A stretch of 64,000 nucleotides of DNA from Streptomyces sp. Edi2 (GCF_040253635.1 NZ_JBEJGX010000003.1:8457501-8521500); one strand, 5' to 3'. Shown: positions 41,676 through 52,833, numbered from the stretch's first letter. Program-made: numbers and translations. Notes: generated by a model not told the origin, from the letters alone.

Positions 41676-44600
41676 GGCTGCACCGGCTCTCCCTCACCGC
41701 CTTCGGACCCTTCGGCGGCACCCAGACCATCGACTTCGACCGGCTGTCGCGGGGCGGTCTGTTCCTGCTGCACGGCCCGACCGGCGCGGGCAAGACCTCG
41801 GTCCTGGACGCGGTGTGCTTCGCGTTGTACGGGTCGGTGCCCGGGGCGCGGCAGAGCGGCCAGGCCCTGCGCAGCGATCTGGCCGACCCGCTGACCCTCA
41901 CCGAGGTCGTGCTCGAACTGACCGTGGCGGAACGGCGGTTGGAGATCACCCGGCTCCCCGAGCAGCCCCGCCCCAAGAAGCGCGGCAGTGGTACGACGAA
42001 GGAGAAGGCGCAGAGCAGGCTGCGGGAATTCGTGCCGGCGGCGGCCGGCGGCGGGGGAGCGGCGGACGGCTCGGGCGGTCACTGGAAGGCGCTGAGCCGT
42101 TCGCACCAGGAGATCGGTGAGGAGATCGGCCAGCTGCTCGGGATGAGCAAGGAGCAGTTCTGCCAGGTGGTGCTGCTGCCGCAGGGCGACTTCGCGCGCT
42201 TTCTGCAGGCCGATGCGGAGGCCCGCTCCCGGCTGCTGGGCCGGCTCTTCGACACCCGGCGGTTCGCCGCCCTCGAAGAGCAGTTGAATGTGCGCCGCAA
42301 GGCCGCCGCCGACACGGTGACGGCAGGCGACGAACGGCTGCTGGCGCTGGCGCACCGGATGGCGCAGGCGGCCGGTGAGAGCGCCGACCTCACCGATCCG
42401 TCCGTCCCGGCGCCGGAGCGCGCCGGGCAGGCGGCGCCGGCCGCACCGGCGCGCGGACGCGGGCGGGCGGCGGCGACGGCGGCCCGGGCGGCGCGGGCGA
42501 CCGTGCCGGGGCAGGCCGGGCCCGTGGAGAGCGGCGGACGGGGTGGCACCGGCCGTGCCGCGGCCGGGGAAGACCGGGCCGCAACGGGCCCCGGCGAGCC
42601 GGGTTTTGCGGAAGCGGTGCTGGTCAGGGCGGCCGTTGCCCGGGTGAGTGCCCGGGAGCGGCTGGCGGTCGCGCACTCCGCGGTGCACGCCGCCGAGGCC
42701 GCCGAGCACCGGGCGGCCCGGGAGTGGGAAGAGGCCCGGGAGCGCGACCGGCTCCAGCAACGGTACGCGGACGCCCGGCGACGGGCCGCCCGGCTCGATG
42801 CCCGTGCCGAGGAGCGGGAGCGCACCCGGGAGCGGCTGGAGCGGGCCCGTACGGCAGCGGAGGTCGCGCCCGCACTCGCCCTGCGGGACGCCGCCTGGCA
42901 TGAACTGGACGCCGCACAGCGCGCCGAGCGGCAGGCCAGAAGCCCGCTGCCGGCCGACCTCGCCGAGGCCGAGAGCGAGCACCTCGCCGCGAGGGAACGG
43001 CAGGTGAGGGAAGATCTCGGCTCGCTCGGGGCGGCCCGCAGGGCCGAGCGGCGCGCCGCCGACATCGCCCGGGAGCGGACCGCCCTCGACCGTGAGGCGC
43101 ACGCCGATGAGCAGACGCTCAGGGATGCCGCCGAGTGGCTTGCCGCATGGGGCGACGCCCAGCGCGCCCATCAGCAGCGCATCGAAACCGCCCAGGAGGC
43201 CGCCACCCGGGCCGACCAGCTCGAGGCCCGGATCGCACCGGCCGCCGAACGCTGGGAGGCGGCCCGCCACCGCGACCGGCTGTCCGCCGAGGTGCGGGCG
43301 GCGGAAGGGGAACTGCTCGCCGCCAGGGAGCAGTCCGCGGCGGCCCACGAGCACTGGCTCGATCTCAAGGACCGTCGGCTGCGGGGGATCGCCGCCGAGC
43401 TTGCGGACGGGCTGCGCGACGGTCAGGCCTGCGCGGTGTGCGGTGCGACGGAGCACCCCGCCCCGGCCCGGGCGGGGGCGGGCCATGTCGACCGGACGGC
43501 CGAGGAAGCCGCGCTGGAGGCTCACCGCAAGGCCGAGGAGACACGGCAGCAGGCGGAGGCCCACTGCCAGTCGGCCAAGGAAGCGCTGGCCGCCGCGGCC
43601 GCCACGGCCGGTGGCACCCCGACCGGTGAACTCGGCGACCGGGTGGAGGAGCTGCGCGCCGACTTCGCCCGTGCCGATGCACTCGGCGCCGGCCTTCCTG
43701 CCGCCCGCGAGGCGCTGGCACGCGCCGAGCGCGCATACGAACGGCGCCGCGACGGACAACAGCAGGCCGAGCGCCGGGTCGCTGCCCGTACCTCCCGGCG
43801 CGAGGCGCTCGACCGTGAACGGGCCGCCCTGGAAGAGGAACTGGCCCGGGCGCGCGGCGACTCCCCGAGCGTGGCCGACCGGGCCGCGCGGCTGGAGCGG
43901 CAGGTCGCCCTGCTCGCCGCGGCGGCGGAGACGGCCCGTACGGCCGGCGCCTGCGCCCAGCGCCTCAAGGAAGCCGAGGCCGGGCTGTCCGACGCCGCCC
44001 GCCGCGCCGGATTCGACACCCCGCAGGCCGCCGCCGAGGCCCTGCTGCGGGACGGCGAATGGCGGGAGCTGCAGCAGCGACTCGACGACTGGCAGGCCGA
44101 ATCGGCCGCGGTGGAAGCGGAGTTGGCCGATCCCGGTGCCTGCGCCGCCGCGGCCCTGCCGCCCGCGGACCCGGCCGCCGCACAGGCCGCGCACCAGGCG
44201 GCGGCGGTGCGGCTGCGTACCGCCTCGGCCACCCACGCCGCGGCCCGGGATCGCTGCACCGAGCTCGACCGGCTCTCCGCGCGCGCCGAGGCCGACGCCC
44301 GCGCCCTGGCCCCGCTGCGTGCCGGCTACGAGCGCATCGCCCGCCTCGCCGCCCTCGCCTCCGGCACGTCCACGGAGAACGAGCGGCGGATGCGCCTGGA
44401 GTCGTATGTGCTCGCCGCCCGGCTCGAACAGGTCGCCGCCGCCGCCACGGCCCGGCTGCAGCGGATGTCCGCGGGCCGCTACACCCTCGTTCACTCCGAC
44501 GAACGGTCCGGCGGCGCCCGGCGCTCCGGCCTCGGTCTGCATGTCATCGACGCCTGGACGGGGCACGAGAGGGACACCTCCAGCCTCTCCGGCGGCGAGA

Positions 44601-44881
44601 CCTTCTTCGCCTCGCTCGCGCTGGCGCTCGGCCTCGCCGATGTGGTCACCGACGAGGCGGGCGGCACCCGGCTGGACACCCTCTTCATCGACGAGGGGTT
44701 CGGCAGTCTGGACGAACAGACCCTGGACGAGGTGCTGGACGTGCTGGACTCCCTGCGTGAGCGCGATCGCAGCGTCGGCATCGTCAGCCATGTCGCGGAC
44801 CTCAAGGCGCGGATCCCCGCTCAACTGGAGGTCGTCAAGGACCGGTCGGGCTCGACGGTCCGGCATCGCGTACGGAGCTGA
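41672..44881 (+). CDS. sbcC: Exonuclease SbcC (Rad50-like ATPase subunit)
   Basis: 1069-residue SMC-like ATPase that dimerises with SbcD. Walker A GPTGAGKTS lies at 35-43 and the ABC signature LSGGE at 972-976, followed by LFIDEGFGSLDEQTLDEVLD (Walker B, D-loop). Two long coiled coils flank the zinc-hook CAVC (587-590). The segment at about residues 245-310 is an Ala/Arg/Gly-rich insertion of low complexity (ARGRGRAAATAARAARA) that would interrupt the first part of the protein. The start is TTG at 41672, overlapping the sbcD stop. Confidence 0.96.
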   Translation: MRLHRLSLTAFGPFGGTQTIDFDRLSRGGLFLLHGPTGAGKTSVLDAVCFALYGSVPGARQSGQALRSDLADPLTLTEVVLELTVAERRLEITRLPEQPRPKKRGSGTTKEKAQSRLREFVPAAAGGGGAADGSGGHWKALSRSHQEIGEEIGQLLGMSKEQFCQVVLLPQGDFARFLQADAEARSRLLGRLFDTRRFAALEEQLNVRRKAAADTVTAGDERLLALAHRMAQAAGESADLTDPSVPAPERAGQAAPAAPARGRGRAAATAARAARATVPGQAGPVESGGRGGTGRAAAGEDRAATGPGEPGFAEAVLVRAAVARVSARERLAVAHSAVHAAEAAEHRAAREWEEARERDRLQQRYADARRRAARLDARAEERERTRERLERARTAAEVAPALALRDAAWHELDAAQRAERQARSPLPADLAEAESEHLAARERQVREDLGSLGAARRAERRAADIARERTALDREAHADEQTLRDAAEWLAAWGDAQRAHQQRIETAQEAATRADQLEARIAPAAERWEAARHRDRLSAEVRAAEGELLAAREQSAAAHEHWLDLKDRRLRGIAAELADGLRDGQACAVCGATEHPAPARAGAGHVDRTAEEAALEAHRKAEETRQQAEAHCQSAKEALAAAAATAGGTPTGELGDRVEELRADFARADALGAGLPAAREALARAERAYERRRDGQQQAERRVAARTSRREALDRERAALEEELARARGDSPSVADRAARLERQVALLAAAAETARTAGACAQRLKEAEAGLSDAARRAGFDTPQAAAEALLRDGEWRELQQRLDDWQAESAAVEAELADPGACAAAALPPADPAAAQAAHQAAAVRLRTASATHAAARDRCTELDRLSARAEADARALAPLRAGYERIARLAALASGTSTENERRMRLESYVLAARLEQVAAAATARLQRMSAGRYTLVHSDERSGGARRSGLGLHVIDAWTGHERDTSSLSGGETFFASLALALGLADVVTDEAGGTRLDTLFIDEGFGSLDEQTLDEVLDVLDSLRERDRSVGIVSHVADLKARIPAQLEVVKDRSGSTVRHRVRS

Positions 44882-44914
44882 GCATGACCTGAGCGTGCCG
44901 CGCGGGGCCGCCGG

Positions 44915-44948
44915 ACCGAGGAGGCGGCCTGGATCACCGGCCAGGTCA

Positions 44949-44974
<26 letters not shown>
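44915..44974 (+). pseudogene. 3' remnant of a short-chain dehydrogenase gene
   Basis: In one plus-strand frame this stretch encodes TEEAAWITGQVINSEGGFRR, exactly the C-terminal signature of many SDR enzymes (W-x-T-G-Q-x-I-x-x-x-G-G). Upstream the frame has no SDR sequence and meets a stop at 44885. Downstream the normal stop is missing and the frame runs into the GGCTCC repeat as alternating Leu-Arg. So only the last ~20 codons of an SDR gene survive, between sbcC and an antisense gene whose tail overlaps it. Confidence 0.75.
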
Positions 44975-46481
<1,507 letters not shown>

Positions 46482-46503
46482 ATCAGCGGACCCTACGGAC
46501 AGC

Positions 46504-46567
46504 GGCGGCCGTCCACCACACCCGGTGTGGTGACCGGCCGCCGTCCACCCGGGCCGCCGTCCACCCG
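46504..46567. terminator. Long hairpin and 16-base tandem repeat between genes
   Basis: GGCGGCCG-TC-CACCACAC-CCG-GTGTGGTG-AC-CGGCCGCC (46504-46542) forms two eight-base-pair stems around a two-base mismatch with a three-base loop. It overlaps a 16-base tandem repeat, GGCCGCCGTCCACCCG at 46536-46551 and 46552-46567. It lies just after the DUF885 gene stop (minus strand) and before the ATP-grasp start, so it is a terminator or attenuator. Confidence 0.75.
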
Positions 46568-46575
46568 GGCCGGCG

Positions 46576-48270
46576 TCAGAGCGCCGACAGCTCGGCGAGC
46601 AGATCGTCCAGGCCCAGCGAGCCCTGCGACAGCGCCGCCATGTGCCAGGCCTTGAGGTCGAAGTCCGCGCCGTGCCGGGCGCGGGCCGCCTCCCGGCCCT
46701 GCAGCCACACCCGCTCGCCGAGCTTGTAGCCGATCGCCTGCCCGGCCATGCCCTGGTAGCGGATGATCTCGCTCTCGACGAAGTCGGCCGGGCGGCTGCT
46801 GTGCTGGGCGAAGAACGCATGCGCCAGCTCAGGCGTCCAGCGCTCACCGGGATGGAAGGGGGAGTCCGCCGGGATCTCCAGCTCCAGATGCATCCCGATG
46901 TCGATGATGACCCGGACCGCCCGCATCATCTGCGCGTCGAGATACCCCAGGCGCCGCTCGGCGGTGGTCAGGAAGCCCAGCTCATCCATGAGCCGTTCGG
47001 CGTACAGCGCCCAGCCCTCGGCGTTGGCGCTGACGATGCCGACGGTCGTCTGGTAGCGGGAGAGCTGGTCGGCGACGTGTGCCCACTGCGCCAGCTGGAG
47101 GTGATGGCCGGGCACGCCCTCGTGGTACCAGGTGGAGACCAGGTCGTACGCCGGGAAGCGGGTCTCGCCCATCGTCGGCAGCCAGGTCCGGCCCGGGCGG
47201 GAGAAGTCCAGCGACGGCTGGGTGTAATACGGGGCGGCCGCGCCGCCGGGCGGGGCGATCCGCGACTCCACCCGGCGCACCCGCTCGGCCAGTTCGAAGT
47301 GAGTACCGTCGAGCGCGTCGATCGCCTCATCCATGAGCGACTGGAGCCACGCCCGGGTCTCCTCGACGCCCTCGACGGCCTCGCCGTGCTCATCGCACCA
47401 GGCCAGCGCCTCCCACGGCGTCTTCGCACCGGGCAGGACCTTCTCCGCCTCGGTCTCCATCTCGGCCAGCAGCCGGTGGAACTCGGACCAGCCGTACGCA
47501 TACGCCTCGTCCGGGTCGAGGTCGGCGCCGTTGAAGTAGCGGGCGAGGCGGGCGTAGCGCTCCCGGCCCACCACGTCGGGTGCACCCTCGACGGCCGGGG
47601 CGTAGCTGTCACGGAACCAGTCGCGCAGCTCCACCAGGGCGCCGGTCGCCACCTCGGCGGCCTCGGTCAGTTCGGCGCGCAGGGTGTCCGGGCCGGCGTC
47701 GGTGAACTCGGCGAACCAGCCGCGGTCGGTGCCGATCCATTCGTCCAACTGGCCGATGACAGTGCGGACCTGGGTCGGTCCGGCGGGCAGGTCGCGCTTC
47801 AGACCGGCGTCGAGAGCGGCGCGGTAGCCCTCCAGCGCGGCGGGTACGGCCCGCAGCCGCCGGGCGATCGCCGTCCAGTCCTCGTCGGTCTCGGCCGGGG
47901 TGATCGTGAGGACCTCACGGACGTGGTGCAGCGGCGAGCTGAGGTTGCTGACCGTGCGCAGGCCCTCGCCCGCTTCGTGGACCGCCAGCTCGGCGGTCAG
48001 CCGCTCGCGCAGCAGCCGCGCACAGATCTGCTCGGCGGCGCTGTCCGCGCCCGGCCGGGACTCGGCCTCGGCCAGCTTCTCCAGCGTCGTACGGGCGAGC
48101 TGGGCCACCGCTTCCTGGCCCGTCGGTGAGAAGTCGGGGAGCTTGCCGGAGCTCTCGGCGATGCCGAGGAAGGTGCCGGTGATGGGGTCCAGGTCGACGA
48201 GGGCGTCGACAAAGGCATCGGCGACCTGGCGGGGCAGCGGACCGCCCCCGGAAGTAGTGGTGTGGGACAT
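46576..48270 (-). CDS. DUF885 family metallopeptidase-like protein
   Basis: 564-residue, mostly helical protein of DUF885. The zinc-peptidase motif HEGVPGHH (H-E-x-x-P-G-H-H, around residue 383) is intact, with a second acidic ligand probably in SANAEGWALYAERL. The N-terminal part (FVDALVDLDPITGTFLGIAE) and PADFVESEIIRYQGMAGQAI are typical. No signal peptide, so probably cytoplasmic carboxypeptidase-like activity; substrate not known. ATG at 48270. The same strand carries the next gene downstream after a strong hairpin. Confidence 0.92.
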   Translation of the reverse strand: MSHTTTSGGGPLPRQVADAFVDALVDLDPITGTFLGIAESSGKLPDFSPTGQEAVAQLARTTLEKLAEAESRPGADSAAEQICARLLRERLTAELAVHEAGEGLRTVSNLSSPLHHVREVLTITPAETDEDWTAIARRLRAVPAALEGYRAALDAGLKRDLPAGPTQVRTVIGQLDEWIGTDRGWFAEFTDAGPDTLRAELTEAAEVATGALVELRDWFRDSYAPAVEGAPDVVGRERYARLARYFNGADLDPDEAYAYGWSEFHRLLAEMETEAEKVLPGAKTPWEALAWCDEHGEAVEGVEETRAWLQSLMDEAIDALDGTHFELAERVRRVESRIAPPGGAAAPYYTQPSLDFSRPGRTWLPTMGETRFPAYDLVSTWYHEGVPGHHLQLAQWAHVADQLSRYQTTVGIVSANAEGWALYAERLMDELGFLTTAERRLGYLDAQMMRAVRVIIDIGMHLELEIPADSPFHPGERWTPELAHAFFAQHSSRPADFVESEIIRYQGMAGQAIGYKLGERVWLQGREAARARHGADFDLKAWHMAALSQGSLGLDDLLAELSAL

Positions 48271-48443
48271 GCGTCCATCCTCGTACGGATGGCCCCGCCA
48301 CGTCACCACCAAGAGGCGGTACGTTGCTGTCGCTTTGCGCTCGTGTCCGGATGCGGGAGTTCCGGATGCGGGGGCGCCGGCCGGGCGCCGGAACGCCCGG
48401 CGCGGCGGCGCCGGTGGCCCGGCCGGGCACCACGGGGTGGCGC

Positions 48444-49841
48444 TCAGCGGCGCCCCGTCCCGTCCTGGATCCGTACGCTCTGCCGGGTCTCCCGCCGGGC
48501 GGGCAGATCCGTGGGGCGGGTGGTGATCACCAGCGTGCCTTCCTCGATCTGGTAGTCGAGCGGCAGCCCGAGTCCGCGCATCGCCGCCACCATGCCGGTG
48601 TTCGAGGCCTTGGTGATCGCATAGACGCTCTCGCAGCCGGTTTCGGCCGCCATCGTCACCAGCCGACGCAGCAGCTCGGCGCCGATGCCGCGCTGTTGCC
48701 AGGCGTCCTCGACCAGCAGGGCGACCTCGGTCTCGTCGCCGTCCCACAGCAGATGTCCCAGCGCCACCAGCCGGCCGGAGGCGGTCTCCACCGCCAGAGT
48801 GCGGCCGAACCGCGGGCTGAGCAGATGGCCGAGATAGCGGTCCGCGTCACCGACCGGGCCGTGGTAGCGCAGCCCCAGGGTCTGCGGGGAGCAGCGGTCG
48901 TGCATCTCGCGGGCCGCGGCCAGATCGGAGGTGTCGGCGCGGCGGACCGTGATCTCGTTGCCCTCGGGCAGCGTCAGGACATCACGCCGCGGCGGTACCC
49001 GCTGGCCGAGTCTGGCGTCCAGGTCGACCAGGGCGCGTACCCGGGCGAACTCGGCGGGCGTGAACGGCAATTGCGGCCTTTCGATGGTGAGCGAGCCCCC
49101 GGAGGGGTCGCGGAACTTCATACGGTGCTTCTCCAGCACGCCCTCCGGGGGTACCTGCTCGGCGAGCGGCCGGCCGTGCAGTGAGCGCGCGGGCACCGAG
49201 CGGATCGTGCAGCGGCCCAGCAACTGACGCAGCACCAGGGGGAGTTCGGCGGAGTCCAGGGCGGTACGGGTCGCCAGGCCCAGCATCCGGGTCGGCGCAT
49301 CGACGAGGTCGTGCGCATCGGCCCGCTCCAGCCAGTTCTGCGCACCGCCCGCGCCGGTGACCGTGCGGGTCAGTTCCGCGGGTGTCAGTGCGCCGGGCGC
49401 GCGCAGCAGGAACTCGTCGACCGTGCCCTCGGACAGCGGGTGGGTCTGCAGGCTGAGGATGTCCACCCGCAGCGCGCCCAGCGCTGTGCACAGCGCGGCC
49501 AGGCTGCCGGGCTCGTCCCGGACCGTGGTCCGCATCCGCCACAGCACCGTCTCCGCTCCGTCCGCCCCGGGGGCCGGTCCGGACGAGGACGCCGCCGTGG
49601 CGCCGGTATCGGTCGGCGGCGGGGCGTTCTCGTGGCGTCGTGACCACCAGACGTGGAAGCCGGCCGTGGCCAGCAGGGCGACCGCGGCGGAGCACAGCAG
49701 CAGCGGGCCCGACGGGCCGTGTGTGACGGTGTTGGCGAGGGCGCCGGCCGCGGTAACGGCGGTGAACAGGGCGGCCAGCTCGACGATATCCCGCCGCCGG
49801 TGGTGACGGCGGGCGGCCCGGGCAGAGGATGCTTCAGTCAT
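48444..49841 (-). CDS. ACT-like plus GNAT domain membrane protein
   Basis: 465-residue protein. Two membrane helices near the N-terminus (LAALFTAVTAAGALANTV, LLLCSAAVALLATAGF) follow a basic ARRHHRRRD. Then an ACT-like regulatory domain (about 100-180: RTTVRDEPGSLAALCTALGA), and a GNAT acetyltransferase (about 310-440: VRRADTSDLAAAREMHDR, DAWQQRGIGAELLRRLV). ACT domains usually bind amino acids, so an amino-acid-controlled protein acetyltransferase at the membrane is a fair guess, as with Pat-type enzymes. The GNAT part is a typical lysine-acetyltransferase shape. ATG at 49841. Confidence 0.85.
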   Translation of the reverse strand: MTEASSARAARRHHRRRDIVELAALFTAVTAAGALANTVTHGPSGPLLLCSAAVALLATAGFHVWWSRRHENAPPPTDTGATAASSSGPAPGADGAETVLWRMRTTVRDEPGSLAALCTALGALRVDILSLQTHPLSEGTVDEFLLRAPGALTPAELTRTVTGAGGAQNWLERADAHDLVDAPTRMLGLATRTALDSAELPLVLRQLLGRCTIRSVPARSLHGRPLAEQVPPEGVLEKHRMKFRDPSGGSLTIERPQLPFTPAEFARVRALVDLDARLGQRVPPRRDVLTLPEGNEITVRRADTSDLAAAREMHDRCSPQTLGLRYHGPVGDADRYLGHLLSPRFGRTLAVETASGRLVALGHLLWDGDETEVALLVEDAWQQRGIGAELLRRLVTMAAETGCESVYAITKASNTGMVAAMRGLGLPLDYQIEEGTLVITTRPTDLPARRETRQSVRIQDGTGRR

Positions 49842-49925
49842 GCACACGATCCTGGCGCACAGGTATTGCCTGATCGCCAACACCTTGTGTCCGACGGGTA
49901 AAAGACGCAATCGACGCATTGGACT

Positions 49926-51548
49926 CTACTGTCCTACCTGTCCCGGTTGCAGCACCTTGCTGAACAGCACCTCGCCGCCCTCCTGACGCAGCCGCACCGT
50001 CATCTCCCCGCTTCCCCCGTCGATATCGATCTCGCCGAAGTACTGCGGACTCTCCGCGGGAGAGGTGTTGGCACGGTCCGGCGCCTTGATGAACGGCTGC
50101 TCGGGCCCGAATGTTCCGTCCAGCTTCACCGCCTGGAATCCACCCGCGTTCAACGGGCCCGACACGAACTCCCAGAACGGCGCGAAGTCCTTGAACGCGG
50201 CCCGCTCCGGCGCGTAGTGCTGCGCCGCGGTGTAGTGGACGTCCGTCGTCAGCCATACCGTGCCGGTCACCCGGGCGTGCTTGATGTGCCGCAGCAGTTC
50301 GGCCAGCTGCAGCTCGCGCCCCAGGGGCGCGCCCGGATCGCCCTGGGCCACCGCCTCGAAGTTGGTTTTGCCGTCCGGGACGACCAGACCCAGCGGCATA
50401 TCGGAGGCGATCACCTTCCACACCGCAGCGGAGCGGGACAGCTCGCGCTTGAGCCAGCGCAGCTGCTCGGCCCCCAGAATGCCCTGCGGGTCGTCGGTCT
50501 GCCGGTCCGGCGAATTGGCGTTCCGGTAGCGGCGCATGTCCAGTACGAACACATCGAGCAGCGGGCCGTGATGCACCACGCGGTAGACCCGGCTGCCCCG
50601 GTCGGGCCGCAGCGTCCGGATCGGGAAATACTCGCTGAACGCGCGCAGCGAGCGCGCGGACAGCACATCTGTCTCCTTCACCGTGTACCGGTCGTCGTCG
50701 AGCAGTTGCCCCGGATACCAGTTGTTGTGCACCTCGTGGTCGTCCCACTGGGTGATCATCGGCACCTGGGCGTTGAAGCGGCGCAGGTTCTCGTCCAGCA
50801 GGTTGTAGCGGAACGCACCGCGGAACTCCGCCAGCGTCTCGGCGACCTTGGCCTTCTCCCCGGTCGTCACATTCCGCCAGATCCGGCCGTCCGGCAGCGT
50901 CACCCGCTCGGAGATCGGACCGTCGGCGTAGATGTTGTCGCCGCTGCACAGGAAGAAGTCCGGATTCCGGCGCCGCATGTCCTCGTAGATGCGGTAGCCG
51001 CCGCGGTCCGGGTTGATCCCCCAGCCCTGCCCGGCCAGATCCCCCGACCAGTGAAAGCGCACGCCCTCCCGCCGCCCGCCGCCGACCCGGCCGGAATCTC
51101 TCCCGGCATCCGTGGGGGTGCGGCCCGCGGGCGCCGTGCGGAAGGTGCCGGTGACCGGCTCGCCGGACCGCCGGGGATCGTCCGGGTCGGCGAGCAGCAC
51201 CCGGTAGTGGATCTGCTCACCGGACGGCAGGCCGTGCAGCGAGGTCACGCCGGTGAAGTCCGTCCCCGCCCCGGTCACCGGGCCGTGCCAGGTCCTGGCG
51301 TTACGGAACGACTCGGTCGCCGCGGTCTGCACGACCATCCGGGCCGGCCGGTCGGACCGTACCCACACCAGACCCGACGAGGTGGTCACATCCCCCACCT
51401 GCACGCCCCAGTCGGCGCTCGGCCGCCCGCTGCGGGCCTGCGCCGGTGCGGCACAGGAGATTGCGGGCAGCGCCAGTGCCGCCGAGCCGGCCGCCGCGCC
51501 CTGCAGCAGCGACCGCCGTCCGAAGCCGCCGCCGGATCCCTGCGCCAT
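49926..51548 (-). CDS. phoD: PhoD-like alkaline phosphatase D, Tat-exported
   Basis: 540-residue exported phosphodiesterase/phosphatase. A twin-arginine signal is visible (GRRSLLQGAAAGSAALALP). The PhoD N-terminal domain is followed by catalytic motifs: CSGDNIYADG, TQWDDHEVHNNWYPG, VIASDMPLGLVV and LTTDVHYTAAQHY. These supply the calcium/iron ligands of PhoD enzymes. It would release phosphate from phosphodiesters such as teichoic acids outside the cell. ATG 51548 has GGAGG six bases upstream; a TTG two codons earlier does not. No PHO-box-like direct repeats were recognised in front. Confidence 0.93.
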   Translation of the reverse strand: MAQGSGGGFGRRSLLQGAAAGSAALALPAISCAAPAQARSGRPSADWGVQVGDVTTSSGLVWVRSDRPARMVVQTAATESFRNARTWHGPVTGAGTDFTGVTSLHGLPSGEQIHYRVLLADPDDPRRSGEPVTGTFRTAPAGRTPTDAGRDSGRVGGGRREGVRFHWSGDLAGQGWGINPDRGGYRIYEDMRRRNPDFFLCSGDNIYADGPISERVTLPDGRIWRNVTTGEKAKVAETLAEFRGAFRYNLLDENLRRFNAQVPMITQWDDHEVHNNWYPGQLLDDDRYTVKETDVLSARSLRAFSEYFPIRTLRPDRGSRVYRVVHHGPLLDVFVLDMRRYRNANSPDRQTDDPQGILGAEQLRWLKRELSRSAAVWKVIASDMPLGLVVPDGKTNFEAVAQGDPGAPLGRELQLAELLRHIKHARVTGTVWLTTDVHYTAAQHYAPERAAFKDFAPFWEFVSGPLNAGGFQAVKLDGTFGPEQPFIKAPDRANTSPAESPQYFGEIDIDGGSGEMTVRLRQEGGEVLFSKVLQPGQVGQ

Positions 51549-51990
51549 CTCCAACCTCCATGCTCGCCCGACTTCACTGCCGCCCCGTTCGTATCGCTGT
51601 CCGGTGCCCGGCAGTCGAACGGACGGTGAACAGCGGCCCGTTCGACTCCGCGGGCCGTCCGTCGGCCGGGAGTGGGTCTCCGGTCCCGGCCCTGTGGCTC
51701 ACCGGACCAGGGCCATGGTCGCAAGACCCCCGGCCGATCGCCAGGATGTTGCCGGGACGTTTACGGTCCGGGTACGCGCGTTCGGTGCAACGGCGGCCGC
51801 CGGGTCGGTCGGGCGGGGTGGTCGGGCCGTACGGGGCGCTCGGGACGTACTGGGGGCTTGGGACGCATGGGATGCCCAGGACGCACGGGATGCCCGGGAC
51901 ACGCAGAGCGCTCGGGACGCTCGGGGCACCCGCCCCGGAGCGCCGCAGAGGTCTTCGTGCCGCCGCGGGCCGGGGAAGCCGGCACTCCCG
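51549..51990. other. Intergenic region with degenerate 9/18-base repeats
   Basis: No gene is convincing. From about 51800 to 51930 runs a degenerate array of nine-base units; the clearest are GGGACGCATGGGATGCCC (51860-51877) and AGGACGCACGGGATGCCC (51878-51895). Codons in several frames give Asp-Ala or Pro-Val-Arg repeats, which is why long spurious frames appear here. Confidence 0.6.
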
Positions 51991-52833
51991 CTAGGAACTT
52001 CCCCGGCCGACGGTGTCGAGGACGACCCGCGCCACCAGCGCCGGGTCGTCGTGCATCGGCACATGCCCGCAGCCCGGCAGCCGTACCAGCCGCGCGCCCG
52101 GAATCGTGTGCTTGGCGCGTACGCCCTGTCGGGGCAGCAGCAGGCGGTCCCGGCTGCCCCAGCCGATCGTCACCGGGACGTCCGGCACATCGGCGGTGAA
52201 CCGTACCTCCCGGCCGGCCGCCAGCGTCGGCGCAAAACCGGGGCCCTCGCGCAGCGCCCGGGTCTCCGCCACGACGGCCGCGGCCGAACGACGGCCGGGG
52301 TGGGCGTAGATGGTGCCGGTCAGTGAGGCGCGGCCGAGTGCGGTCCGGGCCAGGGTCTCCACCACCGGCCCGGGCAGCGCCTGCGCCCCGGCGTACATGC
52401 CGCGCAGCACACCGAAGGCGTAACGCCGCTCGGCCCGGGTCCAAAAGCCCGCGGGCGAGAGCGCGGTGACCGACCGGACGGCCCGCGCGCGGCCCAGCTC
52501 CAGGGCGAGCAGCCCGCCCAGCGAGTTCCCCACCACATGCGGGCGGTCGGCACCGAGCTCCTTGAACGCGGCGATGAGCAGCGGGACGACCGACGACAAC
52601 GCGTAGGAGGAACCACCGGGCAGTGCGGGGGAGGCGCCGAAGCCCGGCAGATCGAGGGCGATGACCTCATGGGACGCGGCCAGGATGTCGCACACCGGGC
52701 GCCAGGCCTGGAGATGGTGGCCGATTCCGTGCAACAGGACGACGGGCTCGCCCGCGCCCTTGCGCTCGTAGGCGACCGTGAACGGCGGCCGGTCCTCGGG
52801 GGTGACACGGGCGAAGGAGACCGGGGTGGCCAT
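51991..52833 (-). CDS. Alpha/beta hydrolase
   Basis: 280-residue alpha/beta hydrolase. VVLLHGIGHHLQAWRPV gives the oxyanion segment, HVVGNSLGGLLALELG the nucleophile Ser elbow (GNSLGG), VTIGWGSRDRLLLPRQ the acid and GCGHVPMHDDPA the catalytic His. The fold and length match soluble hydrolases and lactonases; substrate unknown. ATG at 52833 has GAGGAGT upstream. It shares orientation with the racemase-like gene located upstream, though 186 bases and a duplication separate them. Confidence 0.9.
   Translation of the reverse strand: MATPVSFARVTPEDRPPFTVAYERKGAGEPVVLLHGIGHHLQAWRPVCDILAASHEVIALDLPGFGASPALPGGSSYALSSVVPLLIAAFKELGADRPHVVGNSLGGLLALELGRARAVRSVTALSPAGFWTRAERRYAFGVLRGMYAGAQALPGPVVETLARTALGRASLTGTIYAHPGRRSAAAVVAETRALREGPGFAPTLAAGREVRFTADVPDVPVTIGWGSRDRLLLPRQGVRAKHTIPGARLVRLPGCGHVPMHDDPALVARVVLDTVGRGSS

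Noticed and set aside
41231..44866. 1211-codon open frame antisense to sbcCD
   Set aside because: It is the shadow of a GC-rich coding region. The peptide is Gly/Arg/Leu-rich with no domain, while the plus strand encodes complete SbcD and SbcC.
51761..52444. Collagen-like repeat protein antisense in the phoD-hydrolase gap
   Set aside because: The Pro-Val-Arg repeats are read from the degenerate nine-base array, continue antisense-like into the hydrolase gene in the wrong frame, and have no start signal.
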